Positions 44,543 to 52,520 of a DNA stretch of 64,000 nucleotides are shown here, in pieces. Positions within the stretch are counted from its first letter, which is position 1. Every line of letters begins with the position of its first letter. The DNA comes from Clostridia bacterium. Its GTDB lineage: Bacteria > Bacillota > Clostridia > UMGS1810. The stretch spans positions 1 through 64,000 of the forward strand of contig JAGATB010000007.1 of NCBI GenBank assembly GCA_017621495.1, read 5' to 3'. Under the pieces are notes generated by a model. That model ran no database searches. It was not told the origin of the DNA and worked only from the letters and a program-made list of their open reading frames with translations. A program made the translations under genes and the position numbers.

Positions 44543-47296
44543 TTAATAAGTATATCCAACCTTAAAATTATCCAGACAGAAAGCTGAGCCATATCCCTGA
44601 AAAGAAAATTCATGATTACTTATGTAGAAGAAATCCTCACTGATTTTCATACGGGTTATAAGCTTGGCACCATCTGCTGTTATGGTAAGTAAATGATTAT
44701 CGGTATCCACTTCAAGCTTTATATTGTGCCATGTATTTCGGCTGAGATTACACAGAGTTGCATATCCGCCGTCGGTGTTCCTGATTTTGAGCTTATTGTC
44801 TGCAGAGATTTGCAGGCCTATGCCGTCGGAGCCGTAATCATCATACATGCTGTATACATAGTTGCCGGGTTCATCCACCTTTATATCAAACTCCACCGAT
44901 ACACTGCCCGATAAAGACATACTGCGTTTAAAGAGACTTCCCTCAAAGAGCATAGGATTGTTGCGCAGCTTTACCGCACTGTCATCACCGTGTGTAACCG
45001 GCTGTGAATTGATATTTGTCATTTCATATTCATCAGAAATATCGTCTGTATCAAAGTTATCATCTATTACAGGTACATAGCCTATATATGACAATCTGTC
45101 CTTGGTGAGCTTCCTCGCCAGAGGTGCATAATACTTTTCATAGTAATTATCTTCATTACCGTATGTCTTCCAATTCTCCTCCAGGGCATTTTTCACCGGC
45201 AGATAGTATTTGGTCCAGTTTTCCTCACCATCGTCCATTCGTGGCATACCACCGTTTATTACGGTTATAAGCCCCACATCCGTGAGATTTATTTTCTGCA
45301 GATTGCCGTTGCTGTCATAGTAAGCCCATGCATCACCCTTTGATATACCTACACAGTTTGCCAGTCCGTACTGCGGCCAGGTCATATTCGCCAGTGGCGA
45401 TGCAAATCCATCTACCTTTACTGACTCACCCTTTAAGGTAGCGGTATAGTATGCATCCATATTCGGCAGGAAAAATGCACTTGATGATAATGGTGCACCA
45501 CCGTTACCGGGCTGTCCTGTCTGATGAACAATCAGAATTCCGTCCGGGAAAAGCTCCCTTAGCATCCTGGATTCTTCATATGCCACAACCCATGCTCCCT
45601 CTCCGGGAGTTCCATCCGAGTAAACTCCGTCTACCCCGTATCTGTCACGTAAACGTCTGACTTCATTTATATATCTGTCCGGTGACGAACGGTCAAAATA
45701 GAAATGCATAGTGGTATAGGTTATAGCCTTGGCATCGTTATTATGTGCTGCTTTTATGGCTTCTTTGGTAATGCCTTCGGTTACATCATGCTTATAATAC
45801 GGACTGTATTGCATACCTGCAGTAGTATTGTGACAAAAATCCCAAAGCATCAATATATCCAGATCCAATTCCTCTACATATCTGGTCATATTATCCAGAT
45901 GGGTCTGTGCCGGAAATATATTTCTGTATGAGGAATTAAAAGCCGCCTCCCAATCATACTCCCTGGGCGGAAATGTGCCTATACACAGACGCTCACCGGG
46001 AGATATGGTCCACTTAAACTGCCATCCGGGCTTTTCGCTTGAAATAAACCAATTTCTCTTGGCATTTCTATCCTCTTTTATCTCATTATCAAACTTTATA
46101 TTTACAAAATCCAGATTTTCCGTTATAGGCTCCGAACGGCAAATTCTGCCGGTACCCTCCGGGATATCCGGAGTCACATTAAATCCACCATAGTCATCAA
46201 ATGCTATAAGGTGTCCGCATCCATATCTGTTCCAATGACCGCCTATCTCCGAGGTGCATATCAGATTAATATCAGATTGATGCGGTGTCAAAAACAAGCT
46301 GCCGTCCATCTGTACACCAAAGGTCACAAGACTGTTGGACAATACTGCTTCTGTTTCTGTATGACTTCTTACCTTGAGATCTTTAAAACTCAGGTCGGAT
46401 TTCCATGTAGATACCTTTCTTTCCATATTGATTTTTTGTTCGGCAGTTATTGTATTATTTACCAAATCAAAGGTATATCCGGCACCTGTGGTATCCACTC
46501 TGATTTCATCTGAGGTTGTGGTTACACCTTCAATAGCCATGTCCAGACTTCCTGCACTGCCTCTGAAGGTAACACCCTCTCCCTCCTTATACGGAATCAA
46601 TTCCTTTTCGGGAAGCTCATATACCTGATAGTCTGCAATCAGTATGTTGCTTTCGGGCATTCCCTCCACAAAACCGGTTGTTACTAAGTTTGCCTGACAG
46701 TATTTGGCATTTTCCAAAATCCAGGGGCTCATGACGAACTCTATTCTGGTCCAGCCTTCTGTATCACCGGGTACGCCGCAACGGCGATTTAAAGCATACT
46801 TACCGTTTTCATCAGTAAACAGCAGATTAAGATTAAACTCACGTGTTCTGTTGGTATACCTGCTGAAATCAGACCATATAAGTACCGATGCCATGTAGTT
46901 ACGATTGGGTTTGACTTCAAATCTGCCGCTTCGGCAGTATTTATCACCCGCACCGGTTGGTAGACATACACGATAGTAGCCTCTGCCGGCGATTTCGTTG
47001 TATTCCATAGCTATGGAGCTTAAATCAAACTGTGTACCCGGAGTTCCGAAATCATAATTCTCGAGTTCAATTCTGGTACCGCCCCGTGAGTCTACCTCAT
47101 ACAGTTCGTCCGGTATGGGCTCTATGGGTCTGTTTTTAAATGATTCAATCGGGGTCAAATTTGCCACATGCTCCTCGTATGTCGTAACCTTGGCTGCTGT
47201 TTGCATATCATTGGCTGATGCGCTTAGTCCAAATATGCAAAACGCATACAAGACTACAAGCATACGAGAGCATGCCAGTATGGATTTTTTCTTCAT
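44543..47296 (-). CDS. Secreted putative glycoside hydrolase, unassigned family (paralogue A)
   Basis: A 917-residue exported protein with a signal peptide (residues 1-28). Residues 50-225 form a CBM4/9-like beta-sandwich (YRVCLPTGAGDKYC to ILIADYQVYELP). Residues 230-430 look like a beta-sandwich of the galactose-mutarotase kind that precedes TIM-barrel glycosidases (VTFGVQMDGSLFLTPHQSD). Residues 440-740 look like a TIM barrel: REYDWEAAF, DLDILMLWDFCHN, YGVDGVYSDGTPGEGAW, IVHQTGQPGNGG, TLKGESV. Asp561 (with Asp556) is the best nucleophile candidate and Glu624 a second acid; both are conserved in paralogue B. A LamG-like lectin module ends the protein (from about 755). The barrel is reminiscent of clan D/GH101-like alpha-glycosidases, but I cannot assign a family. 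No enzyme activity is shown by sequence alone. Confidence 0.7.
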   Translation of the reverse strand: MKKKSILACSRMLVVLYAFCIFGLSASANDMQTAAKVTTYEEHVANLTPIESFKNRPIEPIPDELYEVDSRGGTRIELENYDFGTPGTQFDLSSIAMEYNEIAGRGYYRVCLPTGAGDKYCRSGRFEVKPNRNYMASVLIWSDFSRYTNRTREFNLNLLFTDENGKYALNRRCGVPGDTEGWTRIEFVMSPWILENAKYCQANLVTTGFVEGMPESNILIADYQVYELPEKELIPYKEGEGVTFRGSAGSLDMAIEGVTTTSDEIRVDTTGAGYTFDLVNNTITAEQKINMERKVSTWKSDLSFKDLKVRSHTETEAVLSNSLVTFGVQMDGSLFLTPHQSDINLICTSEIGGHWNRYGCGHLIAFDDYGGFNVTPDIPEGTGRICRSEPITENLDFVNIKFDNEIKEDRNAKRNWFISSEKPGWQFKWTISPGERLCIGTFPPREYDWEAAFNSSYRNIFPAQTHLDNMTRYVEELDLDILMLWDFCHNTTAGMQYSPYYKHDVTEGITKEAIKAAHNNDAKAITYTTMHFYFDRSSPDRYINEVRRLRDRYGVDGVYSDGTPGEGAWVVAYEESRMLRELFPDGILIVHQTGQPGNGGAPLSSSAFFLPNMDAYYTATLKGESVKVDGFASPLANMTWPQYGLANCVGISKGDAWAYYDSNGNLQKINLTDVGLITVINGGMPRMDDGEENWTKYYLPVKNALEENWKTYGNEDNYYEKYYAPLARKLTKDRLSYIGYVPVIDDNFDTDDISDEYEMTNINSQPVTHGDDSAVKLRNNPMLFEGSLFKRSMSLSGSVSVEFDIKVDEPGNYVYSMYDDYGSDGIGLQISADNKLKIRNTDGGYATLCNLSRNTWHNIKLEVDTDNHLLTITADGAKLITRMKISEDFFYISNHEFSFQGYGSAFCLDNFKVGYTY

Positions 47297-47323
47297 AAGC
47301 TCTCTCCTCTCTATATTTACTCT

Positions 47324-49966
47324 TTAAAATCCCTGAAGCAATTCTAAATTACTGAAATATGCTGTAGTAGTTCCTGTGTCACTTGACGCTAATACCAAAG
47401 CCTGCGGTACACCGGATTTATAGTAGAAATGCATATCTTCGGCAATGGTTACGTCGTCCTTCATAATCATAAATGTTTTCCTGCCGCAATCAATTATGAT
47501 TGTTATGTTATGCCAGGTATCCGCTTCATATGATTCAAGTATATCATACGAGCCGGTATTATCCGTAGCTCTTATAATGCCGTTACCCATCAGCAGCTTC
47601 ATACAGGAGTTGCCATTTGCATCATTAAAGCATATCTGAGCACTCCCCGAAGCGTCTGTCCTCACATCGATATCTAGACGAAGTCTTCCGGATTGCTTGC
47701 CTATATTCTTCACTGCCGCTCCCTTGGAGTTTAGCCCACCTCCATCATCTACACAGAGAGCATTAACTCCGTCAACCGGCTCAATTGATACAGATGACAT
47801 GCTGCCGCTGTCTACACTCCACGAGGATAGATGTGATGACTTCGTAAAATCATAATCCGCCAACAGCTTGGTGCCTTTTTCTTCTTCAATTTCACTTCCG
47901 TAGTAATCATCTTCTCTAATCAGCTTGTGAACAAAAGGCAAATAATGCTCATTATAATAGTCGCTGCGATTTTGGTGAACCAAATAATTTATACGAAGCT
48001 TTTGAAGCAGGGTATCATATAATGATGCATATTTAACCTCACTTCCTTCATCACGGGATTCTACACGTGCCCTGCCGTTATATAATAAGGAAATTAAATT
48101 TTGCTTATACTCAGGCATCACTTCATCATTTTCCATCCAAGCATTGCCCTTTAATAGGCCTATGGCATTGGATACATTATAGCCGGGGGCTATTTCCCTT
48201 GCGTATGACCAGTCAATGCCCTCTCCGGGGATATCTTCTCCCCTTAAAGTGATAGTGAAGTATGAGTCAATGGCGGGTATAAACATATCATGGAGCCCTG
48301 CAGGCGGACCGCCGTTCCCATGTTTGCCTGTCTGATGCACTATAATCGGTCCATCCGGGAAGAGCTCTCTTAACCTTCTGGCACCTTCATATGCTGCCAG
48401 CCACTCTATATCCGGGGTACCATCGGTATACACACCGTCTATACCATATGTATCTCTGTGACGTTTGACCTCATTTATGTATTCATCAATATCACGATTG
48501 TACCAGAAGTACATACTCATATACGGTGCAACCTTAATTCCATTGTTATGTGCTTCGGCAATATCAGTCTTATACTTGCTCTCATACCCGGAGGCAACTT
48601 CATAAATATTGCCGTATGACATACCCCATGATTTTTTGGTATAGTCCCAGAACACACCCACATCAACTCCATACAGCTCAGCATCCTGTGCAAACCGTGC
48701 AGTATTACCGTTTTTATAATAATTGATATAAGTACTTTCAAAAGAATCTTGCCAGTCATACTCCCTTGCAGGGAATATACTCACTCCCAAAAGCTCTCCC
48801 GAGCTGATTTGATAATCTATATACCACCCTGCCTGTGAAAATGTAACGAAATCCGGATTATTATATACATTATCAAAGTCTACATCATCACTTACAGTAT
48901 ATCTGCAAAGTCTGCCGGTACCCAATGGAATATACGGGTTTATGGTAAATCCACCCAGGTCATCCTTTGATACCACATGACCCTGATACGACCGGTTCCA
49001 ATCGCCTTTAAAAACTGACTCGCAGTTTATCTGAAGGTCTGTATCACCGTGATTTGAAATCAGCATCATAGAATCCATCTGTACACCAAATGTCACACCG
49101 CCTTCACCGGTGGTAAGGACTGCCTCGTTATCGCTTTTGCTCAGAAGGCTGAGATTTTGCAGTGACTTGTTTAGTGTCAGCGACACTAAATTACGCTCGG
49201 TATTGATATGCTGAGAAATCAATACTGTGTCATCTGATTTATTAAAGACGAATTTGACAGCCGTTGTCTTAACGGTGATGGTTTCATCTCCTGTGGTGAC
49301 ATCGGAAACTTTCATATTATATTTACCGCTGCTACCGCCGAATATCATACCCTCACCCGGTGACAATGGTGTGATTTCTTCCGCAGGCAGCTCTATGATA
49401 TGTAAATCGGATATATAAAAACTATTTGCATTATCCGGTATGCTGAATCCGTACAGTGCTATATTGATGAGACCACTGTTACAAACGGCACCGGTTGTAA
49501 ATGTCTTTTCTATACGCTGCCAGCCATCTGTTTTTGCGGGAGTTCCAATACGGTTTGAGTGTGAGAGATTGCCGTCTTTATCATAGCTTTTCAGTATAAT
49601 ATCCACTTCACAGTTGTCTCTGGAATAATCAGAATATATCAAAGCAGTCAATATATAGTTCCTGTTGGGCTTTAAGCTCATGCTGCCCTGAGACAGAACA
49701 TTTCTTCCTGTTTTGGGAGTGAGCATATAACATCCGGTTGTACCATCCAAGCTGTGAAACGTAGTATAAGCAGTGGTTTCCTTCGAGTTAAACTTAGCAC
49801 CGGTTTTGGTAAGGTCAAAATTCGGTATCGCAATCTCCGTACCCCGCTCGGCACCATATTCCAGTAATGCCGAATCTATCTCGGGAGGAGACGAGGCAGC
49901 ATATACCGTTAAACAAAGAAGCATAGTGCAGAGCAATACAGTGATGATAATGAGGAACCTTTTCAT
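47324..49966 (-). CDS. Secreted putative glycoside hydrolase, unassigned family (paralogue B)
   Basis: An 880-residue exported protein (signal peptide residues 1-23), first gene of the locus. It has the same order as paralogue A along most of its length: CBM-like module (about 35-200), mutarotase-like sandwich (VTFGVQMDSMMLISNHGDTD), TIM-barrel region (AREYDWQDSFESTY, DVGVFWDY, YGIDGVYTDGTPDIEW, IVHQTGKHGNGGPP, TLRGEDI) and a C-terminal LamG-like module. Asp515, Asp510 and Glu577 align with Asp561, Asp556 and Glu624 of A. Identity outside the motifs is low, so the pair diverged long ago and may cut different linkages. An AAAAGGAG site lies before ATG. Its promoter region holds AraC-type direct repeats. 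Confidence 0.7.
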   Translation of the reverse strand: MKRFLIIITVLLCTMLLCLTVYAASSPPEIDSALLEYGAERGTEIAIPNFDLTKTGAKFNSKETTAYTTFHSLDGTTGCYMLTPKTGRNVLSQGSMSLKPNRNYILTALIYSDYSRDNCEVDIILKSYDKDGNLSHSNRIGTPAKTDGWQRIEKTFTTGAVCNSGLINIALYGFSIPDNANSFYISDLHIIELPAEEITPLSPGEGMIFGGSSGKYNMKVSDVTTGDETITVKTTAVKFVFNKSDDTVLISQHINTERNLVSLTLNKSLQNLSLLSKSDNEAVLTTGEGGVTFGVQMDSMMLISNHGDTDLQINCESVFKGDWNRSYQGHVVSKDDLGGFTINPYIPLGTGRLCRYTVSDDVDFDNVYNNPDFVTFSQAGWYIDYQISSGELLGVSIFPAREYDWQDSFESTYINYYKNGNTARFAQDAELYGVDVGVFWDYTKKSWGMSYGNIYEVASGYESKYKTDIAEAHNNGIKVAPYMSMYFWYNRDIDEYINEVKRHRDTYGIDGVYTDGTPDIEWLAAYEGARRLRELFPDGPIIVHQTGKHGNGGPPAGLHDMFIPAIDSYFTITLRGEDIPGEGIDWSYAREIAPGYNVSNAIGLLKGNAWMENDEVMPEYKQNLISLLYNGRARVESRDEGSEVKYASLYDTLLQKLRINYLVHQNRSDYYNEHYLPFVHKLIREDDYYGSEIEEEKGTKLLADYDFTKSSHLSSWSVDSGSMSSVSIEPVDGVNALCVDDGGGLNSKGAAVKNIGKQSGRLRLDIDVRTDASGSAQICFNDANGNSCMKLLMGNGIIRATDNTGSYDILESYEADTWHNITIIIDCGRKTFMIMKDDVTIAEDMHFYYKSGVPQALVLASSDTGTTTAYFSNLELLQGF

Positions 49967-50048
49967 TGATTAACACTCCTTTTGTATAAGTCTTGTCCTT
50001 GTGTAATATCATAATAACATGATTGCCCTTTGCTTTCCATACAGTATT

Positions 50049-50076
50049 TGCTCAACTTTTTTCAATATCTGCTCAA
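50049..50076. promoter_or_regulatory. Direct repeats, probable AraC operator of the glycan locus
   Basis: TGCTCAA occurs at 50049-50055 and 50070-50076, exactly 21 bases apart (two helical turns), in a TTGCTCAAC / CTGCTCAAA context. They lie in the 179-base region between the araC gene and the first gene of the locus, upstream of both. The arrangement is that of AraC-family activator half-sites. Confidence 0.6.
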
Positions 50077-50145
50077 ACAATAGACAAATATTTCAATTTA
50101 ATGTATTATTAAACTGTGATAATATAACTTTATAAGGAGGGGCTT

Positions 50146-51063
50146 ATGCGATATATAAAAACCGAATTACATGATTTCTTTCCTGTTTCACATATTATCA
50201 GTATCTTTTACAGAGGTATCCCCAAAGAATGTGTATGTGAGAAATGTGCAACACAAAACCCACATTGGGAGGTGCTGTATATTGACAGGGGTAATGTACA
50301 ATTGGAAATAAACCGTGAAATTGTCTGCTTATCCGCCGGACAAGGGATTCTTTATGCCCCCGGAAGTGCTCACAGGCTGATTTCATCAAACAATGAATTC
50401 ATTAATATATTTACGGTATCTTTTGATTCTGCAAAAAAATCAGAACCGTTGCTGGAAAACAAAATATATACATTTGACCCATTTGAAAAAAATCTAATCT
50501 CTAAATTGGTAATCGTAGGTAATCGATATTTTGAAAGATGGTCATCAAAGCCCGACGGTATTAAAGGCATGCGACCCAAGGCAGACGCTCCCGACTATGT
50601 AATTCCTTTTGTAAAATCATCTATAGAATATTTACTTACGCTGCTGTATCAAAAAAAGAATAATACCGGTGAAATAATTCACACAAAGCATTATACAACA
50701 CCGCTGATAAACCAGGCAATAGAGTATATGTATCAGAACATTGAGAAAAAATTAACGATAACAGATATAGCCGAACATGTCAAAATGAGCAGTTCACGGT
50801 TCAGAACTTTATTCAAAGAAGCTACCAATCAAAGTGTAATTGACTATTTCAATGATATAAAAATTGAAAGAGCTAAAATTTTAATACGAAAAAACCTATA
50901 TTCGATATCGGAAATTGCCATAAAACTGGGCTACACCTCCGAAAGCTATTTTTCGAGGCATTTCAAGCAAAAAACTTCTATGACTCCCTCCGAATACGGG
51001 CATCTGGTTAATCATGACTATGATGCCATAAACAGAAATATAAACAGTAACAGCGAAAACTGA
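50146..51063 (+). CDS. AraC-family regulator of the glycan locus
   Basis: A 305-residue cytoplasmic regulator. The N-terminal ~160 residues are cupin-like (HWEVLYIDRGNVQLEINREIV, LSAGQGILYAPGSAHRL) and should bind a sugar ligand. The C-terminal AraC domain holds two HTH motifs: LTITDIAEHVKMSSSRFRTLF near residue 203 and ISEIAIKLGYTSESYFSRHFKQ near residue 252. It is divergent from the eleven-gene locus, with probable operator repeats between them. It is the natural candidate activator. A GGAGGGG-like ribosome site precedes the ATG. It converges on a second AraC gene with a shared hairpin. Confidence 0.93.
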   Translation: MRYIKTELHDFFPVSHIISIFYRGIPKECVCEKCATQNPHWEVLYIDRGNVQLEINREIVCLSAGQGILYAPGSAHRLISSNNEFINIFTVSFDSAKKSEPLLENKIYTFDPFEKNLISKLVIVGNRYFERWSSKPDGIKGMRPKADAPDYVIPFVKSSIEYLLTLLYQKKNNTGEIIHTKHYTTPLINQAIEYMYQNIEKKLTITDIAEHVKMSSSRFRTLFKEATNQSVIDYFNDIKIERAKILIRKNLYSISEIAIKLGYTSESYFSRHFKQKTSMTPSEYGHLVNHDYDAINRNINSNSEN

Positions 51064-51077
51064 TTTTCGCTGTTACT
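51046..51077. terminator. Shared bidirectional terminator of two convergent araC genes
   Basis: Perfect 14-base arms (51046-51059 and 51064-51077; AGTAACAGCGAAAA and complement) with a 4-base loop. The stop codon of the plus-strand gene is in the loop, and the minus-strand stop codon starts at the right arm edge, so the coding ends form part of the stem. Confidence 0.85.
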
Positions 51078-51781
51078 TAATACATCCCTATATATTCCTT
51101 GGGTGTGAAGCCCGTCTTTTTCTTAAAAATTCTGCTGAAGTAGTTAGCATCCTCGAAGCCCACCTGCTCTGCAATCTCGCCCACGTTGTAATCACCTGTA
51201 AGGAGCAAGTCCTTGGCTTTGAGTATGCGCTTATCGATACGGTAATCTGTGGGGCTCATGCCCAGCGTCTGCACAAATAATCTGCGAAAGTGCGTCTCGC
51301 TCAAGCCGCACATGTCTGCAAGCTCTCTTACACTTATATCCCGGTCAAAGTTTGCATCAATATACTTTTTTGCCGATGATATCTTGCTGTAATGGGTGTT
51401 CTTGCGGTATTTTTTTGCCATATCGTTAAGGTACAGGTACATCATCTCATATAGCAGAGACTTTGCCATCACACGGTAGCCGTTCCCTTTAATCTGCCAT
51501 ACAGACAATAGTCTCTCTATCATAGGTGCAAGGCGTGCAGTGTCTTCGGATATAGGAAACGAGCTGTATACGCCATTCATGATTCCCGCAAATACACTTT
51601 GGTCACAGCATCCATGACTTCTCATAGCAAAGTTGGCAGTTATGTGTATAAATGGCTCTGCAGACGGATTTTTAATAGTGTATGAGCAGTTGGGACTTAA
51701 AAAAATCATCTGCCCTTCTTTCAATGTGCAGGTACTGTCTGTAAATTCAGAATAATTAGAATTAAACCGATTTTGCCACAT
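51077..51781 (-). CDS. AraC-family regulator, apparently shortened at the N-terminus
   Basis: A 234-residue protein with a clear C-terminal AraC DNA-binding domain: ISVRELADMCGLSETHFRRLFVQ near residue 145 and VGEIAEQVGFEDANYFSRIFKKKTGFTP near residue 195. The N-terminal cupin-like part starts in its middle (LKEGQMIFLSPNCSYTI at about residue 20), so roughly 40-50 residues usual for this family are missing. A stop codon lies in frame two codons upstream of the ATG, and no ribosome site is visible. The start is only 24 bases from the broken tspO gene, so the 5' end may have been lost. It may still work or be a decaying gene. Confidence 0.8.
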   Translation of the reverse strand: MWQNRFNSNYSEFTDSTCTLKEGQMIFLSPNCSYTIKNPSAEPFIHITANFAMRSHGCCDQSVFAGIMNGVYSSFPISEDTARLAPMIERLLSVWQIKGNGYRVMAKSLLYEMMYLYLNDMAKKYRKNTHYSKISSAKKYIDANFDRDISVRELADMCGLSETHFRRLFVQTLGMSPTDYRIDKRILKAKDLLLTGDYNVGEIAEQVGFEDANYFSRIFKKKTGFTPKEYIGMY

Positions 51782-51805
51782 ATACTATATCCGAGGTGAT
51801 ATTTT

Positions 51806-52279
51806 ATGTGGAAGAAAATCAAACCTTACATCATATCCATAGCAATTGCCCTGGCTGTAGGCGGTCTGTCTGCCTTGCTTACCCGAGGCAACATGGATAT
51901 ATACGCAGAGATACAAAAGCCTGCCTTGGCTCCTCCCGGATGGCTATTTCCTGTAGTGTGGAGCATATTGTATGTACTTATGGGTATAAGCTCGGCAATG
52001 ATTTATGTAAAGAGCGGCTTACCCTCTGCTGATAATCAAAACGGGCTTGCGGTATACGCACTAAGCCTTGTGGTGAATTTCTTCTGAAGTATAATTTTCT
52101 TTAATCTAAGGGCATTTTGGGTATCATTTATATGGCTTATTCTGCTGTGGATTTTGATACTTGCCACCATATTACGTTACAGAAAAACAAGCAAAACAGC
52201 GGCATATCTGCAGATACCCTATCTAATCTGGGTGACATTTGCAGGGTATCTCAATTATATGATAGCTGTACTTAATTAA
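51806..52279 (+). pseudogene. tspO: TspO/MBR-family membrane protein gene interrupted by TGA
   Basis: The first 93 codons encode a TspO start (PALAPPGWLFPVVWSILYVLMGISSAMIY) ending at ALSLVVNFF. TGA follows at 52085-52087, and the same frame continues with SIIFFNLRAFWVSF to PYLIWVTFAGYLNYMIAVLN and stops at TAA 52277-52279. The joined frame of 157 codons is the normal TspO length, and family members have Trp at the TGA position (NFLWSPLFF). A single TGG-to-TGA change explains it. TspO proteins bind porphyrins. It could be a real nonsense mutation, a sequencing error or a read-through codon; the stop function of TGA elsewhere in the window speaks against recoding. It has a GAGGTG ribosome site. 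Confidence 0.9.
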
Positions 52280-52303
52280 TACGCGGGATGTAAAACAAAT
52301 AGA

Positions 52304-52337
52304 TTTCGGAATGTCGGCAAGCGCCATTCCCTACAAT
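52304..52337 (-). repeat. Intergenic repeat with TTGTAGGG end, copy R4
   Basis: An exact 34-base inverted copy of R3 (30221-30254), with its CTACAAT end at 52331-52337. It lies 25 bases downstream of the tspO pseudogene. Confidence 0.9.
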
Positions 52338-52369
52338 ATTTCAGTATAATCTGTTTTGACAGATATCGT

Positions 52370-52398
52370 TTGTAGGGTTCGGCGATTTCCGACGAACC
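52370..52398 (+). repeat. Intergenic repeat with TTGTAGGG end, copy R5
   Basis: TTGTAGGGTTCGGCGATTTCC followed by GACGAACC; the GTTCG and CGAAC arms form a hairpin. It shares the TTGTAGGG end with R1, R3 and R4 but has a different core. It faces R4 at a distance of 32 bases. Confidence 0.65.
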
Positions 52399-52461
52399 GT
52401 AATTTCAAGTTTTTACAATCCGGCTTTTATTTTATTTCCGCACAAAATTACCTTATTTTTC

Positions 52462-52490
52462 TTGACGTTTTTAAAGATATCTGTTAAAAT
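52462..52490 (+). promoter_or_regulatory. Promoter of the NSS transporter gene
   Basis: TTGACG at 52462-52467 and TAAAAT at 52485-52490 with 17-base spacing, 30 bases before the ATG. Confidence 0.75.
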
Positions 52491-52520
52491 ATATTTATAT
52501 AATTTTAAGGATGTGACTAT

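Noticed and set aside
51806-52279. TGA read as tryptophan (recoded genetic code)
   Set aside because: TGA stops acn, spmA and the NSS gene at family-typical ends, and TGG is used for Trp throughout, so the standard code applies.
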